In this document: positions 35,859 to 45,043 of the stretch, piece after piece | Layout: every line of letters starts with the position of its first letter | How positions within the stretch are numbered: the stretch's first letter is position 1 | Translations under genes and position numbers: made by a program | From: Myxococcus stipitatus DSM 14675 | GTDB taxonomy: Bacteria; Myxococcota; Myxococcia; Myxococcales; Myxococcaceae | Length of the DNA: 64,000 bases | Direction of reading: 5' to 3' | Assembly: GCF_000331735.1 (NCBI RefSeq) | Contig: NC_020126.1 | Location: 7,443,501 to 7,507,500, forward strand | Notes under the pieces: generated by a model | Seen by the model: the letters and a program-made list of their open reading frames with translations, nothing else | The model's database searches: none | Told to the model about the DNA's origin: nothing

Positions 35859-38800
35859 ATGCGTGTCGATGGCTCGCCACGTGCCACCCAGACCAGCTCG
35901 TCCGAAGGCGCGACTGAAACAGCCCGGACCGAGACGGAAACCAACCACCATCAGGTCGAGGAACAGGACGCTTCGGGTTCCGAAGGGTTCGACTCGACGT
36001 CCTCCTTCGAGGATGACGGAGGCTCGGTCCGCCGAGAGAAGCTCCAGCCTCCGCCCCCACCTCCTCCTCCACCTCCCGAGGAAGAGGAGCCGCTTCCCCT
36101 CCCGCGCAAGGACCTGAAGCGCGGCGACTCCGGGCCCGAGGTGCAGCAACTCCAGGACGCGCTCGTGGAGCTGGGCTACCTCACCGAGGCGCAGGCCGCC
36201 ACGGGCCCGGGAGAGTTCGGTCCCAAGACGCAGGCCGCGCTGGAGCAGTTCCAGGCCGACCAGGGCGTCACGCCGAACGGGCAGTACGCGGGCGCCACGC
36301 GCGAGGCGATGAGCCAGGCGCTGTCCCAGCAGAAGGCGGGCGGCGGCACCCAGCGCCCCGCGATGACCGCGGAGGCCGCGTTCATCACCCAGTTCACCTC
36401 CGAGTACAACCCGACGGGCCCGCGCGGCAGCACCAACTGCGGCCCGGCGAGCCTCGCCATGTCGCTGGCGTACACCGGCCACATGCCGGGCGGGCTCACC
36501 AAGGAGCAGCAGGTCGACTACGCACGCGCGCTGATGAGCCCGCGTCGCGAGTCCGAGTTCACCTACGTGAAGTCCTCCGACGGCACCCGTGTCCCGCAGC
36601 TCGACCGGGACCGGGAGCTGACGGGCGGCACCATGGTGGGCGACGGCATCCAAGGCGCGGGGCTCGGCGCGCGCTATGGCCAGGGCTGGGACGCACTGGA
36701 CAAGCAGCTCGCCTCTGGCAACCCCGTCATCGCCAATGGCAAGACGAACGCGGCCTGGCGTGAGCAGTTCCCCGAGCGCATGGGCTCGGGCGACATCGGC
36801 CACCTCAACGCCATCCTGGGGAAGACGCAGGACGGCAAGTACCTGGTCGCGGACCCGCTGCACACCGGCGGCCCGGTGGCGATGACCCGCGCGCAGCTCA
36901 GCGTCTTCTTCTCGCCCACCGGAGGACAGCCCTCGTTCACCGCGCTGGAGGGCGCATCGAAGGGCAAGGGCGGCGCGGCCAACGCCGGGGCTCGCGCGGG
37001 TGCGGGCGCCACCGAGGCCCTGAACCGCCTGCTCGAGCAGCCCCGCGCCGACCGCCCCGTTCCCGAGCCCGACCTGCTCACGCCGCGCTCCGGCGTGGGC
37101 GCCGTCAGCATCAGCGTCGCGGGCGCCTCGGACGTGAAGACGCGCGCGCTCCAGGACGCGAAGACGCTGGAGGGGACGCTCCAGAACAGCCTGGAGAAGG
37201 GCGCGCTCCAGTTCGAGCAGTTCATCGCCAGCAACCCGGACCCGGCCTACCAGGAGGCCTTCGTCCGCGCCGCGGAGCCCTCGCTCGCGAAGATGGGGCA
37301 GCTCTTCGCCGGAGTGTCGCCGGAGACGAACCGCAAGCTGCACCCGCCCGCGGGCCAGCGCGGAGTCGACCCGAAGGACTCCGTGGCGATGCAGAAGGTG
37401 GTCGACGCGGAGATTCGCATCGAGCACCAGACGTACTACGCGCTCGCGCGCGCCACGGAGCTGATGAAGGACCCGGCCGCGGGGATGGTGGGCAAGGCCT
37501 TCACCCGCGACGCGCCCCCCACCCTCGTCAACATGTCGATGACGAGCGCGGTGCGCACCGCCGTCAACTTCGGCATCGGCACGAAGCTGGCGTTCGACAT
37601 CGAGCGCTCCCTCAACCGCACGGAGGTCATTCCTCCCAACCACACCGGTCCCACGATGGGGACCGCGCGCGCGCAGCTCCACGAGACGCTGTGGAGCAGC
37701 ATCGACGCGCTCCGAGGCCGGTTCGCCGAGGCGGCGGGGAAGTCGGAGCAGCACCAGAAGAAGCTCACCGCCCTGCTCGGGGGCCCCGCGGCCATCCTCA
37801 CGCCGGACCAGCAGAAGGAGTTCATCGGCGCGTTCATGCGCGAGGGCTCCGTCCAGAAGGACCTCGCGGACCACGAGCAGTTGGGCAAGCTGCTCGCCAG
37901 CGCCGCGCCGGATGGCGTGCCCACCGGCTCGGATGACGCGCGCGTCGGAGCGCTGGTGCGCGAGCTGCCCCGGCTGGCGGACACGAAGGCCGGCGCCGCG
38001 TTCCTGGCCGAGCAGCTCACCGCCAAGGCGGAGAACAAGCCGCTCCTCCTGGACGTCGTGGGCAAGCTGAAGGACGGCAAGGACCTGCACGAGAAGCTGG
38101 CCGTCGCGCTGGTGAAGAGCGCGGGCAGCGGCGCCATCCTCGCCGCCGGCAACAAGGCCCCGGGCGCGGCCCAGAAGATCTTCGACGGGCTCACGCGCTT
38201 CTCGGACCTGTTCGGGATGAAGCAGGACGACATGAAGTCCTATGTCCGGCTCCTGCGCGACATCAAGCCCGGCTCCTCGGAGGCGGACGTCCGCAAGACG
38301 ACCGAGTCCCTGCGCTCGCTGCTCGAGGACCAGGAGACGGGCCTGCCCTTCAGCGCGGACACGCCTCGCGGACAGGCCCTGCGCGGCCTGGGCCTGCTCA
38401 TCACCGGCACCGCGTTCGCGGGAGACGCCACGGGCTGGAAGCAGGCGGACCTGGCCGCGAAGCTCAAGATTGTCGGCGATGGGCTCAGCGTCGGCGCGGA
38501 TGGCGCCACGCTCGTCACGGGCGTGCTCGGCAAGACGGCGACGTGGGCCACTTCCGTCACGGCGCTCGGCAAGCTGTCTGGCGTGGGCGCCATGCTGGGC
38601 GCGGTGGGTGACGCGATCCAGAGCCTCCAGTTCCTGCGCGAGGGCGACGGGTGGAAGGCCACGGCCTCCGGCGCGCAGGCCATTGGTGGCGCGATGATGG
38701 CGGGCGCGGCGCTGTTCGGCGCGGCGCCGGGCTTCCAGATTCTCGGCGCGGCCCTCTTCCTGGGAGGACTGGCCGCCAAGTACCTGGACCCGGAGCAGGA

Positions 38801-39251
38801 GCGCATCCGCGAGCAGCAGGTGAAGCTGCTCACCGCGAGCGGCATGGATGAGACGCTCGCGAAGAACCTCATCGCGCTGGGGCCGGACCTGCTCGACACG
38901 CGGCTGCGCCAGGGCGCGGGCATGTCCCCCGAGCAGGTGCAGAAGTTCGTCGCCGACAACCCGGCGCTGGCGAAGGAGCCGCTGCACCTGGACAGCCTGG
39001 CCCAGGCCGCGAGCGCCATGAAGATGAAGGGCGCGGACTTCCAGCAGTTCTTCGAGCGGCTCGCGAAGGAGCGCGGCGTCGACGTGGCCACGCTGGGACA
39101 TGAGCTGCACGCGCGCTTCTTCGGGCGTCCGCCCTCCAGCGGCTTCGGCGGAGGTGAAGTGTACCTGTCCGCCGGGCACGAGTTCCGCGCCTGGGTGGAG
39201 GCGAACCACCCGGACGTCGCCGCCTGGGCGAAGCAGCACGAGACGCGCTGA
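35859..39251 (+). CDS. Large PG-binding/C39-like peptidase protein
   Basis: A 1130-residue protein. The N-terminus has no signal peptide; it is Ser/Thr/Glu-rich with a ten-Pro run (64-73). Residues 86-155 match a peptidoglycan-binding domain 1 (LKRGDSGPEVQQLQDALVEL, FGPKTQAALEQFQ). Residues 180-345 match a C39-like papain-fold peptidase: Cys194 in STNCGPASLAMS, His315 in DIGHLNAILG and Asp332 in YLVADPLH. The last 780 residues are Ala/Leu/Lys-rich helices with a Gly/Ala hydrophobic stretch near residue 930. It could be a secreted or contact-delivered cell-wall-targeting protein. Confidence 0.8.
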   Translation: MRVDGSPRATQTSSSEGATETARTETETNHHQVEEQDASGSEGFDSTSSFEDDGGSVRREKLQPPPPPPPPPPEEEEPLPLPRKDLKRGDSGPEVQQLQDALVELGYLTEAQAATGPGEFGPKTQAALEQFQADQGVTPNGQYAGATREAMSQALSQQKAGGGTQRPAMTAEAAFITQFTSEYNPTGPRGSTNCGPASLAMSLAYTGHMPGGLTKEQQVDYARALMSPRRESEFTYVKSSDGTRVPQLDRDRELTGGTMVGDGIQGAGLGARYGQGWDALDKQLASGNPVIANGKTNAAWREQFPERMGSGDIGHLNAILGKTQDGKYLVADPLHTGGPVAMTRAQLSVFFSPTGGQPSFTALEGASKGKGGAANAGARAGAGATEALNRLLEQPRADRPVPEPDLLTPRSGVGAVSISVAGASDVKTRALQDAKTLEGTLQNSLEKGALQFEQFIASNPDPAYQEAFVRAAEPSLAKMGQLFAGVSPETNRKLHPPAGQRGVDPKDSVAMQKVVDAEIRIEHQTYYALARATELMKDPAAGMVGKAFTRDAPPTLVNMSMTSAVRTAVNFGIGTKLAFDIERSLNRTEVIPPNHTGPTMGTARAQLHETLWSSIDALRGRFAEAAGKSEQHQKKLTALLGGPAAILTPDQQKEFIGAFMREGSVQKDLADHEQLGKLLASAAPDGVPTGSDDARVGALVRELPRLADTKAGAAFLAEQLTAKAENKPLLLDVVGKLKDGKDLHEKLAVALVKSAGSGAILAAGNKAPGAAQKIFDGLTRFSDLFGMKQDDMKSYVRLLRDIKPGSSEADVRKTTESLRSLLEDQETGLPFSADTPRGQALRGLGLLITGTAFAGDATGWKQADLAAKLKIVGDGLSVGADGATLVTGVLGKTATWATSVTALGKLSGVGAMLGAVGDAIQSLQFLREGDGWKATASGAQAIGGAMMAGAALFGAAPGFQILGAALFLGGLAAKYLDPEQERIREQQVKLLTASGMDETLAKNLIALGPDLLDTRLRQGAGMSPEQVQKFVADNPALAKEPLHLDSLAQAASAMKMKGADFQQFFERLAKERGVDVATLGHELHARFFGRPPSSGFGGGEVYLSAGHEFRAWVEANHPDVAAWAKQHETR

Positions 39252-39415
39252 GCCGCGTCCCACGGGGAGCGCCCGGCTCGGTCCACCGCACGAGCCTGGC
39301 AATCCCTGTCGAAGACAACACACGCAAAGTTTGCCCCTCGACGCGCAAATCCTGCGCGTCACTTCCGCGTGAATTGCCCCTTCCCCAACGCGCGGACGTT
39401 GATAGGTTTCAGGGC

Positions 39416-39934
39416 GTGTTCTCTGCCACCCGCACCTTCCTGTTCGTGTTCCTCGGGGTGGCCCTGGGTGTGGCGGTGGGCCTGGGGGGCTTCACCTTCG
39501 TGTATGCGAAGGGCGCGTCGTACCTGCAAGACGACCCGGCCGCCTGCGCCAACTGCCACATCATGAATGAGCAGTACGACGGCTGGCGCAAGAGCAGCCA
39601 CCACGCGGTGGCCACTTGCAATGACTGTCACACGCCGCCGGGGCTGATTCCCAAGTACGCCACGAAGGCCAGCAACGGCTTCTGGCACTCCTACTACTTC
39701 ACCACGGGCACCTTCCCGGACCCCATCCGCCTGCGCCCGGGCAACCGCGCGGTGACGGAGCGCGCGTGCCGCAAGTGCCACGGCGAGATTGTCGAAGCCA
39801 TCGAGACGCCGCCCGCGGGCCATGCCCAGGTGGCCCCCGGTGAAGCGCTCCAGTGCCTCACCTGCCACAACTCCGTGGGCCATCCCGAAGGCTCGGGCAA
39901 CCCCGCGCTCATCCGTCAGGAGATTTCACGATGA
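39416..39934 (+). CDS. nrfH: Cytochrome c nitrite reductase small subunit NrfH
   Basis: A 172-residue membrane-anchored tetraheme quinol dehydrogenase of the NapC/NirT family. One N-terminal TM helix (TFLFVFLGVALGVAVGLGGF) is followed by four CxxCH heme sites: CANCH, CNDCH, CRKCH and CLTCH. It passes electrons from menaquinol to NrfA in the periplasm. GTG 39416 is preferred as start, with TTG 39374 as the longer alternative. Its stop overlaps the nrfA start (ATGA). Confidence 0.9.
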   Translation: MFSATRTFLFVFLGVALGVAVGLGGFTFVYAKGASYLQDDPAACANCHIMNEQYDGWRKSSHHAVATCNDCHTPPGLIPKYATKASNGFWHSYYFTTGTFPDPIRLRPGNRAVTERACRKCHGEIVEAIETPPAGHAQVAPGEALQCLTCHNSVGHPEGSGNPALIRQEISR

Positions 39935-41346
39935 CCGAGCCCGACAAGGCTCCAGGGACCCGGCGGCGCTTCGGCGGCCTCCGACTGGTGGTGGCGGTGG
40001 CCGCGGCCTCCGCGCTGGCCGCGGCGGGCGTCACCGCGCTCCTGGTCAACATCATGGAGCGCAAGCAGGAGGCGAAGAATCCCTTCTACCGGGTGGTGGA
40101 GCTCGACGACACCATCACGGACCCCGCCGTGTGGGGGAAGAACTTCCCGCTCCAGTACGACAGCTACCGGCGCACGGTGGACCAGCAGCGCACGCGCTAT
40201 GGCGGCAGTGAGGCGGTGGCGCGCACGCCCACCCAGGCGGACCCGCGCTCGGTGGTGGCCCAGAGTCGCCTGGAGGAGGACCCGCGCCTGGTCACGATGT
40301 GGAGCGGCTACGCCTTCGCCAAGGACTTCCGCGAGGAGCGCGGCCACGCGCACATGCTCGAGGACCAGGTCTTCACCGAGCGACAGCACGTGACGCAGCA
40401 GCCGGGCACCTGCATCCACTGCCACGGCAGCGTGTACGTGCCCTACAAGAAGCTGGGCGACGGAGACCTCATCAAGGGCTTCGAGAAGATGAACCAGATG
40501 CCCTTCATGGAGGCGCGCAAGCTCGTGGAGCATCCGGTGTCCTGCATCGACTGCCACGACCCCACCACGATGCAGCTGCGCGTCACCCGCCCCGGCTTCA
40601 TCGAGGGCATCGCCGCGCTCAAGGCCAGCCAGGGCGTGCCGGACTTCAAGGTGAATGAAGACGCCACCCGCCAGGAGATGCGCACGTATGTCTGCGGGCA
40701 GTGCCACGTCGAGTACTACTTCAAGGGCAAGGAGAAGCGCCTGACCTACCCCTGGGCGAAGGGCATCAACATCGACCAGATCATGGCGTACTACGACGAG
40801 GACGGGCACACCGACTGGACCCACGCGCTCACGGGCGCCAAGGTGCTCAAGGCCCAGCACCCCGAGTTCGAGATGTACAACCAGGGCATCCATGCGCGCA
40901 GCGGCGTGGCCTGCGCGGACTGCCACATGCCCTTCCAGCGCGTGGGCGCGATGAAGGTCAGCGACCACCAGGTGCGAAGCCCGCTGCTCAACATCAACCG
41001 CGCCTGCCAGACGTGCCACAAGTGGAGCGAGGCGGAGCTGCTCTCACGCGCGGAGACCCTCCAGACGCGCACCTTCCAGACGCGCAACCTGGCCATGGAC
41101 GCGCTGGTGGACCTCATCCACGACCTCGAGCGCGCCCAGAAGATGGGGACGCCCGAGGCGTCGCTGGCCAAGGCGAGGGACTTCCAGAAGCGCGCCCAGT
41201 TCTACCTGGACTTCGTCGAGGCCGAGAACTCGATGGGCTTCCACGCGGACCAGGAGGCGGTGCGCATCCTGGGCAACTCCATCAACTTCTCGCGCCTGGG
41301 ACAGAACGCGCTGCGGCCCCAGAGCGGGGCTCCCGCGTCACCGTAG
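39931..41346 (+). CDS. nrfA: Pentaheme nitrite reductase NrfA (all-CxxCH type)
   Basis: A 471-residue ammonia-forming nitrite reductase. A signal/anchor helix near residues 18-40 leads to the catalytic domain with five heme sites: CIHCH (161), CIDCH (205), CGQCH (255), CADCH (328) and CQTCH (359). The active-site heme has CxxCH rather than the common CxxCK. Catalytic residues are visible: Arg217 in RVTRPGF or its neighbour, Tyr262 in CHVEYYF and His321 in NQGIHARSG. Translationally coupled to nrfH. It reduces nitrite to ammonium in the periplasm. Confidence 0.9.
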   Translation: MTEPDKAPGTRRRFGGLRLVVAVAAASALAAAGVTALLVNIMERKQEAKNPFYRVVELDDTITDPAVWGKNFPLQYDSYRRTVDQQRTRYGGSEAVARTPTQADPRSVVAQSRLEEDPRLVTMWSGYAFAKDFREERGHAHMLEDQVFTERQHVTQQPGTCIHCHGSVYVPYKKLGDGDLIKGFEKMNQMPFMEARKLVEHPVSCIDCHDPTTMQLRVTRPGFIEGIAALKASQGVPDFKVNEDATRQEMRTYVCGQCHVEYYFKGKEKRLTYPWAKGINIDQIMAYYDEDGHTDWTHALTGAKVLKAQHPEFEMYNQGIHARSGVACADCHMPFQRVGAMKVSDHQVRSPLLNINRACQTCHKWSEAELLSRAETLQTRTFQTRNLAMDALVDLIHDLERAQKMGTPEASLAKARDFQKRAQFYLDFVEAENSMGFHADQEAVRILGNSINFSRLGQNALRPQSGAPASP

Positions 41347-41376
41347 CCCCGTCTCGCATGGGGGCACCTCCTCCGC

Positions 41377-42486
41377 TCAGCTCTGGAGGTGCTCCGGGGT
41401 GATGCCCGCCTCGTCGAGGTCCAGCGACTCCAGCGGGATTCGCTGGATGGACTCGCGAGGCTCGAAGTCGGAGTCGAGCTTGTCGCGGTACTTGTGCGAG
41501 CCGCTCTCGTACGTCACCCAGAGCTCGTTGCCGACGACGTTGAAGCCCTGGGCGTAGGGGTCTATCTGCCCGTTGGCGATGTCCTTGCGCTTCGAGATGT
41601 CCGCCTCGAAGGAGCCTCCGCTGGAGTCGAACGGCTGGTAGACGAGCTTCCGGTCGCCCGTGGTGAACAAGAGGGCGCCGTCGACCACCATCATCCCCTG
41701 CGCGCGGTCCGGCGCGCGGATGGGGCCCTGTCGCGAGCCCTCGATGATGGCGCCCGTGTCCTCATCCAGCTTGTAGCGCCAGACAGCGCCCGCCTTGCCG
41801 TCGCCGTCCTTGCTGTAGGCGCCGACGTACGCGTAGCCGTCCTTCACCGTCATGTAGCTGCCAGCCGACACCAGGCCGATGCCCGTCGCCGGGTCCTTCA
41901 GGTCCTCCGGCTGGGGGACCTCCGTCACCTGGAGGGCGGGGACCTCCGTCCCATCCTTCGCGGCCTGCTCGATGGCCTCGCGGCTGTAGACGTAGAGGTG
42001 CTTCGTGTCGGAGACGTAGACGAACTCGCCATCCGTCGAGACGCCCCCGCCGTGGCTGGGCGCGCCGGCCAGGTGGTCGGGGCTCAGGCCGCCCAGCTTC
42101 ACCTGCTGCGTCTCCTTGCCCGAGTCCTTGTCCTGCACGGAGAGCATCACGCCCCGGCAGTCGTCGTAGTACGTCGTGAGCACCTCCTTGCGGCCCGCGT
42201 CGTACCCCTGCCCCTGCGGCGTCCAGCCCGTGTCCAGGTGCAGCAGCTTCGGGCCCTCGGTGGAGGTGCCGCCCGAGTCCAGCGGCGCGGGCTTCGCGGA
42301 CGCGGAGACCGCGGCCGACGAGGTGCTTTCGCCGGTGAGGTTCACCCGGCTCGGACGGACCTGCTCCAAGGCGTCCTTGAAGTAGGGCGACGCGGTGGGG
42401 GCGGGCACAGGCGCGGGGGCCGCCTCGGGCGTCGTGGTCGACTTCTGGACCGGGGGGGCGACTCGCGGAAGGAGGGAGTTGATCAC
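41377..42486 (-). CDS. Signal-less propeller-like hypothetical protein
   Basis: A 369-residue protein. The first 90 residues are Pro/Ala/Ser/Thr-rich and carry no Sec signal; it opens MINSLLPRVAPPV. The rest looks like repeated beta-propeller blades: GVSTDGEFVYVSDTKHLYVY, MTVKDGYAYVGAYSKDGDG, MMVVDGALLFTTGDRKLVY and FNVVGNELWVTYESGSHKY. GTG 42486 has GAGAGG 8 nt upstream and is chosen over the longer frame. It is convergent with nrfA. Function unknown. Confidence 0.7.
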   Translation of the reverse strand: MINSLLPRVAPPVQKSTTTPEAAPAPVPAPTASPYFKDALEQVRPSRVNLTGESTSSAAVSASAKPAPLDSGGTSTEGPKLLHLDTGWTPQGQGYDAGRKEVLTTYYDDCRGVMLSVQDKDSGKETQQVKLGGLSPDHLAGAPSHGGGVSTDGEFVYVSDTKHLYVYSREAIEQAAKDGTEVPALQVTEVPQPEDLKDPATGIGLVSAGSYMTVKDGYAYVGAYSKDGDGKAGAVWRYKLDEDTGAIIEGSRQGPIRAPDRAQGMMVVDGALLFTTGDRKLVYQPFDSSGGSFEADISKRKDIANGQIDPYAQGFNVVGNELWVTYESGSHKYRDKLDSDFEPRESIQRIPLESLDLDEAGITPEHLQS

Positions 42487-42582
42487 CAGGATTCCTCTCT
42501 TTTGAGCTCCAACACTCCCAGCATGCGCCAAGGGCGCCGCCCGGGGGCATCGGCCGACCGGACGGCGCCAGACAGCGCGGGA

Positions 42583-43008
42583 CTACTCCACCCAGGCGAC
42601 GTGACCCAGGCCCATGGAGAGCATGTCGCAGACGTAGACAATCTGGTCGTCGCCGTCGTCGTAGACGCCCCGGGCCGGGATGCACTTCGCGGTGTTGGGA
42701 TACGGCGCGTTGAGGCTCAGCCCGAGGAGGCGGCAGGACTCGTGGTCGTCCGGACCGCCACACTCCTCGGTGCAGCTGCTCGCGCGAATCCAGTACGGGT
42801 TGTAGAGCGGGTACGAGTCCGCCTCGTGCCAGCACAGGCCCGAGTCGCAGTCCGAGTCCATCTCACAGCCCGAGCCCGTCACGTACATCCCCTGCGTCTG
42901 CTCCGACGTCTCCGGCGCCGGCTCCTGCACCGGGTCGGGCGACGTGTTGTTGCAGCCGAACAGCGAGAGCGAGACGACCGAGACCGCCACTGCGAGGAAG
43001 TTCCTCAT
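42583..43008 (-). CDS. Cys-rich hypothetical lipoprotein
   Basis: A 141-residue lipoprotein with signal MRNFLAVAVSVVSLSLFGC. After an acidic linker the mature domain has many Cys: GSGCEMDSDCDSGLCWHE, SSCTEECGGPDDHESC, KCIPARG and YVCDMLS. The CxxDxDCxxGLC pattern is found in many myxobacterial surface proteins with EGF- or Dickkopf-like Cys modules. Start 43008 is set by the lipoprotein signal. Role unknown. Confidence 0.75.
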   Translation of the reverse strand: MRNFLAVAVSVVSLSLFGCNNTSPDPVQEPAPETSEQTQGMYVTGSGCEMDSDCDSGLCWHEADSYPLYNPYWIRASSCTEECGGPDDHESCRLLGLSLNAPYPNTAKCIPARGVYDDGDDQIVYVCDMLSMGLGHVAWVE

Positions 43009-43172
43009 CGATGGGTACCTTTTCGGGAGAAGGGGGAACCCCCGAACCAAGCATTCCCGGCGAACGGAACCAAGCGGAACTCCCACGAATTCTCAATTTC
43101 GCAGAACAGCCATAGTTCCAATCGACCCGTGTCAATTCCGCCCCGCCTGGAAGCACTGACTTCCGCGCGGGT

Positions 43173-44006
43173 TCAGGGCCTCAGGTGGCTCTCGAAGAAC
43201 CGGGAGGTCTCCGCCCAGGCCGCGGCGGCGGAGGCCTCGACGTAGTCCTCGTTGGAGGGGTTCGCGAAGCCGTGCAGCCCGTCGAACTCCACGATGCGGT
43301 GGCGCACCCCCGCCGCCGCCAGGGCCTCTCGCAGCGCTCGGGGCTTCTCGGGGGGAATCACCTCGTCGCGGGCCGCGAAGATGCCCAGCACCGAGGCCTG
43401 GATGGGGGCCAGCGCCTCCGCGTCCGTCACCACCGGGTTCGCGTAGTACAGGACCGCCGCGTCCAGCTCTGGAATCGCCATGGCCGTCCGCAGCGCCCAG
43501 CTCCCGCCGAAGCACCACCCCAGGGTGCCCGTGCGCGGGGCGCGGATGCGCGGGTCCTCTTGCAGGAACGCATGCGCCGCCTTCAGCGCCTGGGTCGCTC
43601 GGGCCGGGTCCACCGCGCGCAGCAACGCGAGGGCCCGGTCTCCCGTGGTGGCCACCTCGCCGCCGTACAGGTCCACCGCCAGCGCCGCGTAGCCACTGGC
43701 CGCCAGGCGGTCCGCCCAGTGGCGCATGTGCGCATTGAGCCCCCACCACTCGTGGATGACCAGCACCGCGGGCAGCGGCCCCTTCGCGTCGGGCGGCAGG
43801 CTCAGGTACGCCTTCATCCCAGCGACCTCCAGCGCCTGTCCCCGAGGCGCGGGCGGCACCTCGGTGCGCAGCACGTGCAGGGCCTTGAACTCGGCCTCGG
43901 AGACGGCGCCCGTGAGCGAGGGCTCCCGACTCACGTCCCGCGGCCCGCTTCGGACACAGCCAGCCAACAGCCCCACCGCGACCCACAGCCCCAGGTGACG
44001 ACGCAT
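43173..44006 (-). CDS. Dienelactone hydrolase family lipoprotein
   Basis: A 277-residue alpha/beta hydrolase of the dienelactone hydrolase family. The nucleophile is Cys in GTLGWCFGGSWAL, the acid lies in FAARDEVIPP and the His in FDGLHGFANPSNEDY. The early block LPAVLVIHEWWGLNAH is typical of the family. A lipoprotein signal (LWVAVGLLAGC) places it outside the inner membrane, unusual for these mostly cytoplasmic enzymes. ATG 44006 is chosen over a long low-quality extension. Substrate unknown. Confidence 0.85.
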   Translation of the reverse strand: MRRHLGLWVAVGLLAGCVRSGPRDVSREPSLTGAVSEAEFKALHVLRTEVPPAPRGQALEVAGMKAYLSLPPDAKGPLPAVLVIHEWWGLNAHMRHWADRLAASGYAALAVDLYGGEVATTGDRALALLRAVDPARATQALKAAHAFLQEDPRIRAPRTGTLGWCFGGSWALRTAMAIPELDAAVLYYANPVVTDAEALAPIQASVLGIFAARDEVIPPEKPRALREALAAAGVRHRIVEFDGLHGFANPSNEDYVEASAAAAWAETSRFFESHLRP

Positions 44007-44068
44007 GCATGTCTCCGCTCGCACGGGTGTCGCGCGACAACGAAGAGGGCTGGCCGGGGATTCCCGTT

Positions 44069-45043
44069 CTAGAAGAGAAGCCCCTGCCCCAGCCGCTTGA
44101 CGAGCGGGGCCATCACGTCCGGGTCGAAGCCGATGTCCAGCAGCTCCAGCCGCCGCAGCTTCGGCAGGGCCTTGGTGGAGCGGAACGCGAGCGCGCCCTC
44201 CTCGCTCACCTCGGTGCGCGACAGCTCCAGGCGCTCGAGGCTCGCGAGGCCCTTGCTCTTCGCCAACGCCACGGCCGCGTCGTCGCCAATCTCGTTGCGG
44301 TTGAGCGCCAACCACTGGAGCGCGCCCAGCCCCTTCGCCTTCGCGAGCAACGCCACGCCCTCGTCCGACAAGCCGGAGCCGGACAGGTAGAGCCGCTCCC
44401 AGGGCAGCTCGGCCTTCGCGAGCAACCCCATGCTGGCATCCGAGAGGTGACTGCTGGAGAGGCTGACGGAGCGCAGGGCCGTCAGCGCGCGGCTCGACGC
44501 CAGCTCGGCGACGGAGAGATCTCCCGCGCCGACGAGCACCAGGGAGGGGAGCCGGCCGACTCGCGTCGCGGACGCCAGGGCTCGCGTCGCCGCGTCGACC
44601 CCCGCGCCTCTCAGTCGCAACCAGCGGACCTGGGAGAACCAGGGCTGCTCCAGCGCGAGCGCCAGGCCCGCGCCGTCCCGCGTGCCGACCGTCAGTCGGG
44701 AGACGGGCTCGCGCGCGAACAGGTCCGCCCCGTGCGTCGCGAGCGACTCCTCCGGCAGCGTCAGCTCCTCGATGAAGCCTCGGCGATAGGACGGCTCCTG
44801 CACGCTCGCGGCGAGCAGCGGCTTGAACCAGCCTCGGCCGTGCGAGTCCATCAGCGCCCGCTCACGACGCTTGAGGTCGAGCCTCCGCGCCGGGTCCATC
44901 CGGCCCGGCAGCGCGACCTGCACCCGGATGAGCTCCGCGCGCGCGGGGTCGCTGGCCTGCAGCACCTCCGCGCACGCCAGCCTCGCCGCGTCGCTGGCGG
45001 GGTCCTCCACGACTTTCGCGAGCAGGGCTTGATAGTCGCTCAT
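44069..45043 (-). CDS. TIGR02996/leucine-rich-repeat protein coupled to RT
   Basis: A 324-residue protein. The N-terminal 45 residues (LLAKVVEDPASDAARLACAE, ARAELIRVQVAL) match the TIGR02996 repeat-companion domain seen in myxobacteria and planctomycetes. The remainder is leucine-rich repeats: LRSVSLSSSHLSDASMGLL, WERLYLSGSGLSDEGVALL, LQWLALNRNEIGDDAAVAL and LERLELSRTEVSEEGALAF. LRR arcs usually bind proteins. ATG 45043 overlaps the RT stop (ATGA), so it is translated with the reverse transcriptase. A retron accessory or effector role is inferred from that coupling. Confidence 0.85.
   Translation of the reverse strand: MSDYQALLAKVVEDPASDAARLACAEVLQASDPARAELIRVQVALPGRMDPARRLDLKRRERALMDSHGRGWFKPLLAASVQEPSYRRGFIEELTLPEESLATHGADLFAREPVSRLTVGTRDGAGLALALEQPWFSQVRWLRLRGAGVDAATRALASATRVGRLPSLVLVGAGDLSVAELASSRALTALRSVSLSSSHLSDASMGLLAKAELPWERLYLSGSGLSDEGVALLAKAKGLGALQWLALNRNEIGDDAAVALAKSKGLASLERLELSRTEVSEEGALAFRSTKALPKLRRLELLDIGFDPDVMAPLVKRLGQGLLF

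Noticed and set aside
35751..39362. 1203-residue open frame antisense to the C39-like gene
   Set aside because: High-GC shadow: Arg/Leu/Gly-rich without domains, while the plus strand has clear peptidase and peptidoglycan-binding motifs.
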